Below, piece by piece: positions 6,837 through 14,168 of a stretch of 17,047 bases of DNA (position 1 is the stretch's first letter; every line of letters starts with the position of its first letter). The DNA comes from DATGHS01 sp035307785 (GTDB lineage Bacteria > Planctomycetota > Planctomycetia > Gemmatales > Gemmataceae): positions 1 to 17,047 of the forward strand of contig DATGHS010000404.1 of the NCBI GenBank assembly GCA_035307785.1, in the 5' to 3' direction. The notes below the pieces were generated by a model. The model saw only the letters and a list, made by a program, of their open reading frames with translations. It had not been told where the DNA came from and ran no database searches. The position numbers and the translations under genes were made by a program.

Positions 6837-7675
6837 GTGGGCACCGGTTGCGCGTGCAGGCTGGCGGGCTCGGCATGGCTGGCAACGACCGGTTCATCGA
6901 GCACTTCGCAGGCCAGAGCCAGGTAGTCCGAAGCGCCGTGGCAGGAAGGGGCATATTCGAAAATGGATTGGCCGAAGCTGGGCGATTCAGCCAGCTTGAT
7001 GTTCCGCCGGATGCGCGTATTAAATAATCGAGCCCCGGCCCAAGGAACATTGGCGTTACGATGGCCCTCAAGGTGCTCCGTCAGATTCCCCGCCACTTCC
7101 TGAGCTAACCGTGTGGCCGATTCGTACATGCACAGCAACACGCCGCTCACTTTCAAGTTCGGATTGATGCGCTTTGCCACCAACGCGGTTGTCTCCAATA
7201 ATTTGCCCAATCCATGCAGCGCGAGAAAATGCGGCTGCAAGGGAATAAATACCTCGTTCGCAGCCGCAAGGGCATTCAGCGTCAACACGCCCAGCGACGG
7301 AGCGCAATCCATCAGCAGGAAATCGAACGCTTCCGGATCCTGCTCCAATGCGTCGCGCAGGATCACCTCGCGGCCCACGACGCCCACCAATTCGACCTCG
7401 GCCGCCGCCAGGTTGATGTCGGAGCCGGCCAGGAAAAGATTCGGCGCTACTTCGCGCCGAGCCTCGGCAAGTGGCCGGGAGTTGACGAGGACATCGTACA
7501 TGGACGGCGATTGGCCGTCCGGTTCCACACCGAGGTGCGTCGTTGCGTGCGCTTGCGGATCAAGATCGATGAGGCAAACCCGCTGGCCGCGGCGGGCCAG
7601 TGCAGCGGCCAGGTTCACGGCCGTCGTCGTCTTACCCACGCCGCCTTTTTGATTGATGATGGCTATTCGCCGCAT
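6833..7675 (-). CDS. ParA/Soj-family ATPase, no ParB nearby
   Basis: This is a 280-residue P-loop ATPase with the deviant Walker A KGGVGKTTT (10-18), LIDLDPQAHATTHLG (35-49) with the switch I Asp39, and a Walker B-type strand ending in Asp123 (DCAPSLG). The C-terminal part (FNTRIRRNIKLAESPSFGQS, 218-237) matches chromosomal ParA/Soj proteins. Such ATPases dimerise on DNA with ATP and position chromosomes or other cargo. ATG 7675 is chosen because GGGAGGA lies about 8 nt upstream; a start at 7726 would add 17 atypical residues. A parB gene is not visible in the window. The cargo is unknown. The gene is the first of the minus-strand block and is transcribed away from the DUF1559 array. Confidence 0.94.
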   Translation of the reverse strand: MRRIAIINQKGGVGKTTTAVNLAAALARRGQRVCLIDLDPQAHATTHLGVEPDGQSPSMYDVLVNSRPLAEARREVAPNLFLAGSDINLAAAEVELVGVVGREVILRDALEQDPEAFDFLLMDCAPSLGVLTLNALAAANEVFIPLQPHFLALHGLGKLLETTALVAKRINPNLKVSGVLLCMYESATRLAQEVAGNLTEHLEGHRNANVPWAGARLFNTRIRRNIKLAESPSFGQSIFEYAPSCHGASDYLALACEVLDEPVVASHAEPASLHAQPVPT

Positions 7676-7724
7676 GACTCGTCCTCCCGACGCACGAAGA
7701 CTCCGCCTCGTTTCCTGTTGAGGC

Positions 7725-7753
7725 ATTGTAAGATTTTAGTTCCTCATGCGAAA
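7725..7753 (-). promoter_or_regulatory. Candidate promoter for the parA-ybeY block
   Basis: On the minus strand a TACAAT -10-like hexamer (7730-7725) follows TTTCGC (7753-7748) after 17 bp. It lies about 50 bp upstream of the chosen parA start. The -35 match is weak, so this is a suggestion only. Confidence 0.25.
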
Positions 7754-7806
7754 GCCCAGGGACGGCGGTCTCGGGGCCATCACGGAATAAAATCACCAAA
7801 AGACAC

Positions 7807-7833
7807 TTGCAATTTCCAACGAACTGTTATAGT
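7807..7833 (+). promoter_or_regulatory. Candidate promoter for the first DUF1559 gene
   Basis: TTGCAA (7807-7812) and TATAGT (7828-7833) resemble sigma-70 -35 and -10 boxes, with a short 15-bp spacer. CTGTTA/T occurs three times around and after the -10 box (7824-7829, 7837-7842, 7845-7850), which could be an operator. The expected transcript would carry a leader of about 45 nt. Confidence 0.35.
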
Positions 7834-7852
7834 GTACTGTTTACCTGTTACA

Positions 7853-7881
7853 CCTCAACAGTTTCCTGTCTTTTTGAGGAG
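7853..7881 (+). promoter_or_regulatory. Possible RBS-occluding hairpin in the DUF1559-1 leader
   Basis: CCTCAA (7853-7858) is the exact complement of TTGAGG (7874-7879), which overlaps the Shine-Dalgarno GAGGAG (7876-7881) five bases before ATG 7887. A competing short stem, CTGTT (7845-7849) with AACAG (7857-7861), would exclude it. The stems are short (6 and 5 bp). Confidence 0.3.
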
Positions 7882-7886
7882 TTGCG

Positions 7887-9512
7887 ATGAACAGCACCTT
7901 GTTTCGCTGGCTGGGAGTAAGCACGCTTGTGGTTGCTCTCGGCTTCGTCGCGTCGGCATCGGCAGATGAACCCAAGAGTCAATCCGTCCCTCCCGATCTC
8001 GCCTGGGTGCCGGCCAATTGTACCGGCTTCGTACACATCCGCTTTGCAGAATTGTGGGATGGGCCTCTTGGCCGCAATGCTCGCAAGATCCTGGCTGCCC
8101 AGGAACCTCAGGCTTTCGAGCAGATCGAAAAAAGCCTGGGCATCTCGCTCTCACAAATCGACACCATTACCATCGTGCTGCCGGAATTCAAGGACGACAA
8201 CGCCCACAACATGGTCGTTCGGGTGACCACCACCGAACCGTACGACGCCCAGCGACTTCTTGAATCCCTTGGAGCACTTGGTGACAATGGCCAGCCGCTT
8301 CAGCCGAAAATGTCGAGAATGTACAAGTTGCGCGACCGTGGAGCCATTCACCTGACCGGACCGCGAATGCTGACGTTCTTCGAGTCGGAAGACAGCGCCA
8401 TCGACCTGCTGTCGCGCATGCTGAGCAAGCCGGCCGATGACGGGATCAGCCCCGCCCTCCGGCAAGCGGCGGAAAAGCACAAGATCGTTGCCGGGTTGGC
8501 GGTCAACGAACTCCCGAAGATTCCGGCCGAACAGGTTCCACTGGAGCTGCTGCCGCTGCGCGATACGAAGCGGATCGTGCTGGTCGGCGATTTCGACGAA
8601 GAACATGCGAAGCTCGAAGTCCGCCTCGCTTATGAGCGGAACGGGCACGCCGCTGAGGCCATGCGCGCAATGGAAGACGGCCGCAAGCTGGCGCAGGGGA
8701 TGCTAAGAAGGATGGCGCAGGATCTTGGTAAGGAGTCGAAAGAAAATGAGGCAATGCTCGCCTTCCTCAAAGAAGCTCAAGGCGCCCTGAAGGATGCGAA
8801 ACTCAAGCATGTCGATACAGAAGTTCAGATGGTCGCCGAAGTGCAAACGGCATCATCGATCTCGACCATGCTCGCTTACGCCGCGGGCAAAGTGAGGGCG
8901 AGTGCCGACCAGATTAAGAGCCAGAACAATATCAAGCAGATGACGCTGGCAGTGATCAATTATGCCGACACGTATGGCGGGCCGATGCCGTCGGCCGCGA
9001 TTTGCGACAAGAACGGCAAGCCTTTGCTCAGTTGGCGCGTGGCGATTCTACCGTACATCGAGCAGGACAACTTGTACAAGCAATTCCACCTCGATGAGCC
9101 ATGGGACAGCGAGCACAACAAGACGCTCATCGCGCGAATGCCGGACATCTACAAACTGCCCGGCGACAAAACAAAGTACGAGTATCCGTCCACGCACTAT
9201 CTGGCTCTGGTGGGCAATGGCGCGGCATTTGAGGAAAAGCGCGGCGTGCGTTTCCCCGCGGAAATCACCGATGGCACTTCGAACACGATCTGGGTGGTCG
9301 AGGCCGAAAAGGCCGTGCCCTGGACTAAGCCGGAAGACATCGCCTACGACCCCAAGCAACTGCCGAAGCTTGCTTACTTTTTCAATAACCGCTGCAATGC
9401 GGGGAATCTGGACGGATCGGTGCGGACGTTGCGGAAAGACTTGAAGGCGGAAGTTGTGCACCCGATGATCACTCGCGCAGCTGGCGACATTATTCCGTCT
9501 TATGATGATTGA
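7887..9512 (+). CDS. Secreted DUF1559 protein, paralogue 1 of 3
   Basis: The protein has 541 residues; GAGGAG lies 5 nt before the ATG. The N terminus is a Sec signal peptide with a likely cut after ASA (residue 26), not a prepilin leader. Residues of about 30-335 form a domain that starts DLAWVPANCTGFVHIRFAEL and contains DFDEEHAKLEVRLAYERNGH. From about 340 a DUF1559 (PF07596) module follows: SQNNIKQMTLAVINYADTYG, CDKNGKPLLSWRVAILPYIE, then DGTSNTIWVVEAE and LDGSVRTLRK near the end. The His of the usual H-x9-DG tail motif is missing. Function is unknown; the protein is probably exported to the periplasm or cell surface. It is closely similar along its whole length to the next gene, so the two arose by tandem duplication. 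Confidence 0.9.
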   Translation: MNSTLFRWLGVSTLVVALGFVASASADEPKSQSVPPDLAWVPANCTGFVHIRFAELWDGPLGRNARKILAAQEPQAFEQIEKSLGISLSQIDTITIVLPEFKDDNAHNMVVRVTTTEPYDAQRLLESLGALGDNGQPLQPKMSRMYKLRDRGAIHLTGPRMLTFFESEDSAIDLLSRMLSKPADDGISPALRQAAEKHKIVAGLAVNELPKIPAEQVPLELLPLRDTKRIVLVGDFDEEHAKLEVRLAYERNGHAAEAMRAMEDGRKLAQGMLRRMAQDLGKESKENEAMLAFLKEAQGALKDAKLKHVDTEVQMVAEVQTASSISTMLAYAAGKVRASADQIKSQNNIKQMTLAVINYADTYGGPMPSAAICDKNGKPLLSWRVAILPYIEQDNLYKQFHLDEPWDSEHNKTLIARMPDIYKLPGDKTKYEYPSTHYLALVGNGAAFEEKRGVRFPAEITDGTSNTIWVVEAEKAVPWTKPEDIAYDPKQLPKLAYFFNNRCNAGNLDGSVRTLRKDLKAEVVHPMITRAAGDIIPSYDD

Positions 9513-9558
9513 ATTTGTCACTGGGTCGAGTACTGGTGCGATTGGGCAGGCCAACTGC

Positions 9559-9581
9559 GGACGATGCTGTTAGCGTCGTCC
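9559..9581 (+). other. Stem-loop between DUF1559 paralogues 1 and 2
   Basis: A 9-bp stem pairs 9559-9567 (GGACGATGC) with 9573-9581 (GCGTCGTCC), with one G-T wobble and the loop TGTTA. No T tract follows, so it is not a classic terminator; it could be an attenuating or stabilising structure. The rest of the 167-bp gap shows no convincing promoter. Confidence 0.35.
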
Positions 9582-9679
9582 AAGAGGACAACACTGGCAA
9601 CGTCGTCCACGAACAACCGGTTATCGATGCAATACTGCTTTCACGTATGGCAAATACTCCGTTCAACCGAGGACTCATA

Positions 9680-11338
9680 ATGAACACCACGTTCTTGCGC
9701 TGGCTGGGGGCGAGCGCTCTCGTGCTTGCGCTTCTTCAGGTCAATGCCGCCGACGAACCCAAGGGCCAGCCGATCCCCGCCGATCTGGCCTGGGTGCCGA
9801 GCAATTGCACGGGTTTCGTCCACATCCGCTTCGCGGAGTTGTGGGACGGGCCGCTTGGCCGCAACGCGCGGAAAATCCTGGCTGCCCAGGAGCCGCGCCT
9901 ATTCGAAGAGATCGAGAAGAGTCTCGGCATTTCGCTCTCGCAAGTCGAGACCATCACCATTGTGCTGCCCGAGTTCACGGATGACAACTTTCACAACATC
10001 GTTGTCCGCGTAACGACAAGCGAGCCTTACGACGCCGAGCGCCTGCTGCTGGCACTTGGAGCGGCAAGGGGCGACGGGCAACCGATGCAAGCGAAATCCT
10101 CGGGCATGTACAAGTTGCGCAGCCACGGCGCCATCCATTTAACGGGACCACGCACGTTGACTTTTCTCGCATCCGACGAAAGCGCGGTGGACTTGTTGGG
10201 GCGTATGCTGAGCAAACCGGCGGACGACGGCATTTCCCCTGCCCTGCGGCAGGCAGCGGAAAAGCACCAGATTGTGGCGGGACTAGCAGTACATCACCTT
10301 CCGAAGCCTCCGGCCGACAGAATTCCGCCCGAACTGTTGCCGTTGCGCGATACACGAAGGATCGTACTGATCGGCGATTTCGATGAAGAGCACGCGAAGC
10401 TTGATGTGCGTCTGGCCTTCGAGCGCAACGGCCACGCCGCCGAGGCCATGCGGGCACTGGAAGAAGGCCGCAAGCTCGCGCAGGACATGCTCACCAAGCT
10501 GGCGCAGGAACTGCCCAAGGACACGGAAGAGAATAAAGCCGCCATTGAATTCTTTAAGGATGTGCAAAGCGCATTGAAAGACGCGAAGTTGAAGCACGCG
10601 GACACCGAAGTGCAGTTAATTGCCGAAGTGCAGACTGCGTCTTCGCTCTCTTCCATGCTGGCGCATGCAGCGGGCCTGATGAAGGCCAGCGGCAATCGAA
10701 CTCGTAGCCAGAATAACCTCAAGCAAATTGGACTTTCATTCCACAATTACAACGACACCTTTGGATGGTTGCCGGCCCAGGCAATATGCGACAAGAACGG
10801 CAAGCCGCTCTTGAGCTGGCGAGTGGCGATCTTGCCGTTTATCGAGCAGGATCAACTCTATAAGCAATTTAAACTCGATGAACCGTGGGACAGCGAGCAC
10901 AATAAAAAGCTCATTGCGCTCATGCCGGAGGTTTACAAACTCCCCGGCGATACTGCCAAACACGAATTGGCGTCCACCTATTATCAGGTCTTCGTCGGCC
11001 CCCACGCAGCCTTCGACTTTCCACAAAAAGGCGATTTCCAACAACCCGGCTTAACGCGGGGCCGGACGCGTATTCCGGCTAGTTTCATTGACGGCACGTC
11101 CAACACGATATGGCTGGCCGAAGCCGCCAATGCGGTGCCGTGGACCAAACCGGAGGACATCTCCTACGATCCGAAGAAGGCGCCGCCGAAGGTCGGCTAC
11201 TACTTCAACAACCGGTGCAACGTGGGCTTTGCCGACGGCTCCGTCCGGGCACTCAGGAAAGGACTGCAGGATCAAACCTGGCATCTGCTCATTCAAACGG
11301 ACGATGGGCAGGTGCTGCCGAATGATGTCTACGATTGA
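9680..11338 (+). CDS. Secreted DUF1559 protein, paralogue 2 of 3
   Basis: The protein has 552 residues from ATG 9680, with GAGG nine bases upstream. The same frame is open back to 9509, but the signal peptide (MNTTFLRWLGASALVLALLQ, cut near VNA/A) begins at 9680. The architecture matches paralogue 1: a DLAWVPSNCTGFVHIRFAEL N-terminal domain to about residue 335, then a DUF1559 module with SQNNLKQIGLSFHNYNDTFG and CDKNGKPLLSWRVAILPFIE. It differs from paralogue 1 by an insertion of roughly a dozen residues before the DGTSNTIW block, including FQQPGLTRGRTR. The tail is FADGSVRALRK without the usual His. Function is unknown. The gene may be co-transcribed with its neighbours on either side. Confidence 0.9.
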   Translation: MNTTFLRWLGASALVLALLQVNAADEPKGQPIPADLAWVPSNCTGFVHIRFAELWDGPLGRNARKILAAQEPRLFEEIEKSLGISLSQVETITIVLPEFTDDNFHNIVVRVTTSEPYDAERLLLALGAARGDGQPMQAKSSGMYKLRSHGAIHLTGPRTLTFLASDESAVDLLGRMLSKPADDGISPALRQAAEKHQIVAGLAVHHLPKPPADRIPPELLPLRDTRRIVLIGDFDEEHAKLDVRLAFERNGHAAEAMRALEEGRKLAQDMLTKLAQELPKDTEENKAAIEFFKDVQSALKDAKLKHADTEVQLIAEVQTASSLSSMLAHAAGLMKASGNRTRSQNNLKQIGLSFHNYNDTFGWLPAQAICDKNGKPLLSWRVAILPFIEQDQLYKQFKLDEPWDSEHNKKLIALMPEVYKLPGDTAKHELASTYYQVFVGPHAAFDFPQKGDFQQPGLTRGRTRIPASFIDGTSNTIWLAEAANAVPWTKPEDISYDPKKAPPKVGYYFNNRCNVGFADGSVRALRKGLQDQTWHLLIQTDDGQVLPNDVYD

Positions 11339-11428
11339 CATGAAAGAATCCTCTGTTCCCACGCGGTGCGCGGGAGCATGTTCAATGTCAAAAAATCTGG
11401 TGTCCCATTCATAAGGAGAGTTGCAATC

Positions 11429-13078
11429 ATGAAACGACTTGCGATCTTGGCCATTGTCGGCCTTGCAGTTCCGCTATCTTCCGCCCGAGCGGAAGATTTG
11501 CCGCCGGACCTTGCCGCAGTGCCCGGCGGCGCCATCGGTTTCCTGCATGTCCACGCGGCCGATTTGTGGAAGAACGAGGCATTGAAAGACTTGCGGATGG
11601 TGCTGGAAAAAGCGGGGCCGAAATACCTCGCCGCATTTGATCAGCGCTTTGTTCCGGCGCCTTCCACCATTGATCGTGTGACCATCGTCATGCTGAATCC
11701 GGAAAATTCCGGTCGCCGCGAACCGCCGTTTGTTGGCATCATCACCACCACGAAGGCGTTTGACGCCAAGGAGATGATCAAGAGCGGGTTGCCGAAAGCG
11801 GTCGAAGCCACCGCCGGCAATTTGAAGTACTATCACGATGAAGAAAGCCGTATCGCGATCCACATTATCAATGACAAGACCTTTGCCGTCAGCATGCGCG
11901 AAGAGATGGATGAATTCCTGAGTCAGCAGGGCAAAGGTCACGGGCCTTTCGAAGGCGCGTTGAAGGATGCCGGCAGCCGCGCCCCGGTGGTGCTGGCGCT
12001 TAATTCCAGCTTGTTGCCGCCGGGCGCCGCGGCCGAATTGCCGCCGCCGGTGCAACCGCTGGCCCGGGCCAAGTTGGTGGAACTCAAGGCCGATTTCGGT
12101 AAGGACCTCAAGATCGACGCACGCTTGACCTTTGCCGATGAAGACGAGGCCAAGCTCGGCGAGAAGTCGGCCAAGAAAGGGCTCGGCATGGCCCACGAAG
12201 CGCTGACCGGGCTGAAGAAGCAGATGGAAAAAGTGGTCCTCTCCGACAAGCCCAACAAGTCCGCTTTGACCGAGTTGCCGGAAGCGGCAGTTTCGCTGCT
12301 CGCTATTGGCTTCATCAATATGGCCGAAGACATTTTGAAGGAAGTACCGCTGAAGCGACAAGGCGAGGTGGTGAGCGCATCGGTGACGCTGCCGCCGCTC
12401 GTGTATTCATCTCTGGTGAGCAATGCAGCCGTCGGGGCCGGGTTGTTGATTCCAGCAGTTTCCAAAGTTCAACTCGCCTCGGGCCGAGCCCAAAGCGCCA
12501 ATAACCTCAAACAGATGGCGTTGGCCATGCACAATTATCACGATGTTTACCAGAGCTTTCCGCAGGCCGCTATCTGCGACAAGAACGGGAAACCGCTCTT
12601 GAGTTGGCGCGTCGCGATTCTGCCGTTCATCGAGCAGGATAACCTCTATAAGCAGTTCCATCTCGACGAGCCGTGGGACAGTGAGCACAACAAGAAACTG
12701 CTCGCACACATGCCGAAGGTTTATGAATTGCCGGGCGTCAACAAGCCAGGCGAGACGGACACGTATTACCGCGTGTTCTATAACAACGGCGCGCTGTTCG
12801 ACTTAAAGAAGGGCGTGAAATTTAGCCAGATCACCGACGGCACGTCCAACACGATTATGATCGTGGAAGCCGGCGAGGCGGTGCCCTGGACGAAGCCGGA
12901 CGACCTGGAATACAACCCGAGCAAGCCATTGCCGAAGCTCGGCAAGCAGAACCCGGACGTATTTATGGTGGCAATGGCCGACGGGTCCGTGCGAGCGATC
13001 TCAAAGAAGATCAGCGAAAAGACTCTGCGCGCCGCGATCACCCGCGACGGCGGCGAAGTACTGGGCTCGGATTTCTGA
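11429..13078 (+). CDS. Secreted DUF1559 protein, paralogue 3 of 3 (divergent)
   Basis: The protein has 549 residues from ATG 11429, preceded by AAGGAGAG. An in-frame start at 11366 lacks a signal peptide and is less likely. The signal peptide is MKRLAILAIVGLAVPLSSARA, probably cut after ARA. The N-terminal domain shares only the outline of the other two (DLPPDLAAVPGGAIGFLHVH, then DLWKNEALKDLR). The DUF1559 module is nearly the same (CDKNGKPLLSWRVAILPFIE, DGTSNTIMIVEAGEAVPWTK, MADGSVRAISK). Before it, VGAGLLIPAVSKVQ and SANNLKQMALAMHNYHDVY closely resemble the N-terminal helix of ordinary DUF1559 pseudopilins, here placed internally at about residues 335-370. A perfect palindrome follows 7 bp after the stop. 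Confidence 0.9.
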   Translation: MKRLAILAIVGLAVPLSSARAEDLPPDLAAVPGGAIGFLHVHAADLWKNEALKDLRMVLEKAGPKYLAAFDQRFVPAPSTIDRVTIVMLNPENSGRREPPFVGIITTTKAFDAKEMIKSGLPKAVEATAGNLKYYHDEESRIAIHIINDKTFAVSMREEMDEFLSQQGKGHGPFEGALKDAGSRAPVVLALNSSLLPPGAAAELPPPVQPLARAKLVELKADFGKDLKIDARLTFADEDEAKLGEKSAKKGLGMAHEALTGLKKQMEKVVLSDKPNKSALTELPEAAVSLLAIGFINMAEDILKEVPLKRQGEVVSASVTLPPLVYSSLVSNAAVGAGLLIPAVSKVQLASGRAQSANNLKQMALAMHNYHDVYQSFPQAAICDKNGKPLLSWRVAILPFIEQDNLYKQFHLDEPWDSEHNKKLLAHMPKVYELPGVNKPGETDTYYRVFYNNGALFDLKKGVKFSQITDGTSNTIMIVEAGEAVPWTKPDDLEYNPSKPLPKLGKQNPDVFMVAMADGSVRAISKKISEKTLRAAITRDGGEVLGSDF

Positions 13079-13085
13079 CAAAAAC

Positions 13086-13147
13086 GAACCACAAAGAACA
13101 CAAAGGGCACAAAGAATTCTTTGTGCCCTTTGTGTTCTTTGTGGTTC
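13086..13147. repeat. Perfect 62-bp palindrome, nonamer-phased, likely bidirectional terminator
   Basis: Arms 13086-13116 and 13117-13147 are exact reverse complements with no spacer; the centre is GAATTC. Each arm is built of 9-bp units: CCACAAAGA (13089-13097), ACACAAAGG (13098-13106) and GCACAAAGA (13107-13115). It lies 7 bp after the stop of DUF1559 paralogue 3 and 8 bp from the stop of the convergent dehydrogenase gene. In RNA it would form a very long hairpin on either strand, so a shared 3'-end function is likely. Open frames across it (translating to HKEHKGHKE-type peptides) are artefacts. Confidence 0.85.
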
Positions 13148-13155
13148 AATTCCTC

Positions 13156-14136
13156 TTACCACTTGAACTTTGAGCGCACTTCCGGATTTACGATCTTCTC
13201 CGCCGGCCACAGGCCCTTGCTCAAATCGATAATCGCTTGCGCGGCCGACAAGGCCATGTCATCGCGCGATTTCGTGTCCACTCCGGCCGTGTGTGCTGTC
13301 AGGACGATGTTATCGAGTTCGAAGAGCGGATTATCGCCCGGCGGTTCTTTCTCAAACACATCCAGCGCCGCCCCCGCGATCCTTCGATGTTTCAGGGCGT
13401 CGTAAAGATCAAGCTCATTAATCAGGCCACCGCGCGACGTGTTGATAAGGAACGCGGTCGGCTTCATCCAGCCGAGACTGGTCGCATTGACGAGGTGTTT
13501 CGATTCCGCAGTCATCGGCGCGTGGATCGAAAGAAAATCGGCCTCGCGAAAAACTTGCTCTCTCGAGCACAACTGGATTTCGTGCTTGGTCACAAATGGC
13601 TGGTCAGGGAACGGCTCGTGCGCAATCAAACGCATGCCGAAAGCAAGCCCCCGTAAGGCAACCGCCTTGCCAATGCGGCCAAGGCCCAAGATGCCCAGCG
13701 TGGTGCCGCGAACCGGTACATTGGCTTGCCGAGGCCAGGCCCCGGCGCAGACGGAATTATGCTGTTTCACCAGATGCCGGGCCAGCGCCAGAATTAGCAT
13801 CATCGTGTGTTCGGCCACGGAGTCCTGATTGGTTCCCGGAGTAATGCACACGGCAATTCCGCGCTCCGAAGCGGCCGCCATGTCCACGGCATCATAGCCG
13901 ACGCCCACGCGAGCAATCACCCGGAGATCGGGAGCGCTTTCGAGGACCCTGCGCGTGTACGGTTCCGACCCGGCCAGCGCCGCCTTGTTGCCCGGCAAAT
14001 ACTGGAGCAGCTCCGACTCAACCATCTGATGCCCGAGCTTCGGGTAAATCAGCTCAAACTTGGCGGCGAGCAAAGCACTACGAAACTCCACGTCGAGCCC
14101 GTCCAGCGGCGCCGGCGCTACGAGAACCTTTGACAC
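13156..14136 (-). CDS. NAD-dependent D-2-hydroxyacid dehydrogenase (short phosphoglycerate-dehydrogenase type)
   Basis: The protein has 326 residues from GTG 14136, with AAAGGA about 8 nt upstream; the alternative ATG at 14214 would add 26 residues that do not fit the family. The NAD-binding loop is GLGRIG (151-156). The catalytic triad is visible as Arg235 (INTSRGGLIN), Glu264 (DVFEKEPP) and His282 (TAHTAGVD). An early RVGVGYDAVD block (76-85) is typical of phosphoglycerate dehydrogenases. No ACT or intervening domain follows, so this is a short form. It may act on 3-phosphoglycerate (serine synthesis), hydroxypyruvate or another 2-hydroxyacid; the sequence does not decide. The gene stands alone, convergent with the DUF1559 array and divergent from rsfS. 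Confidence 0.9.
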   Translation of the reverse strand: MSKVLVAPAPLDGLDVEFRSALLAAKFELIYPKLGHQMVESELLQYLPGNKAALAGSEPYTRRVLESAPDLRVIARVGVGYDAVDMAAASERGIAVCITPGTNQDSVAEHTMMLILALARHLVKQHNSVCAGAWPRQANVPVRGTTLGILGLGRIGKAVALRGLAFGMRLIAHEPFPDQPFVTKHEIQLCSREQVFREADFLSIHAPMTAESKHLVNATSLGWMKPTAFLINTSRGGLINELDLYDALKHRRIAGAALDVFEKEPPGDNPLFELDNIVLTAHTAGVDTKSRDDMALSAAQAIIDLSKGLWPAEKIVNPEVRSKFKW

Positions 14137-14168
14137 TTGTGTTCCTTTCTCACGAAGACACCGGGTAA

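Noticed and set aside
7853..7886. A known riboswitch upstream of the DUF1559 trio
   Set aside because: The leader is short and no conserved aptamer core is recognisable; only short complementary stems are present.
11474..12361. 295-codon minus-strand open frame
   Set aside because: It is antisense to DUF1559 paralogue 3; low-complexity Arg/Gly/His-rich composition and no RBS context or motif.
12778..13149. Minus-strand open frame translating to an HKEHKGHKEFF-type peptide
   Set aside because: It runs through the 62-bp palindrome and antisense to DUF1559 paralogue 3; the repetitive peptide is simply the repeat translated.
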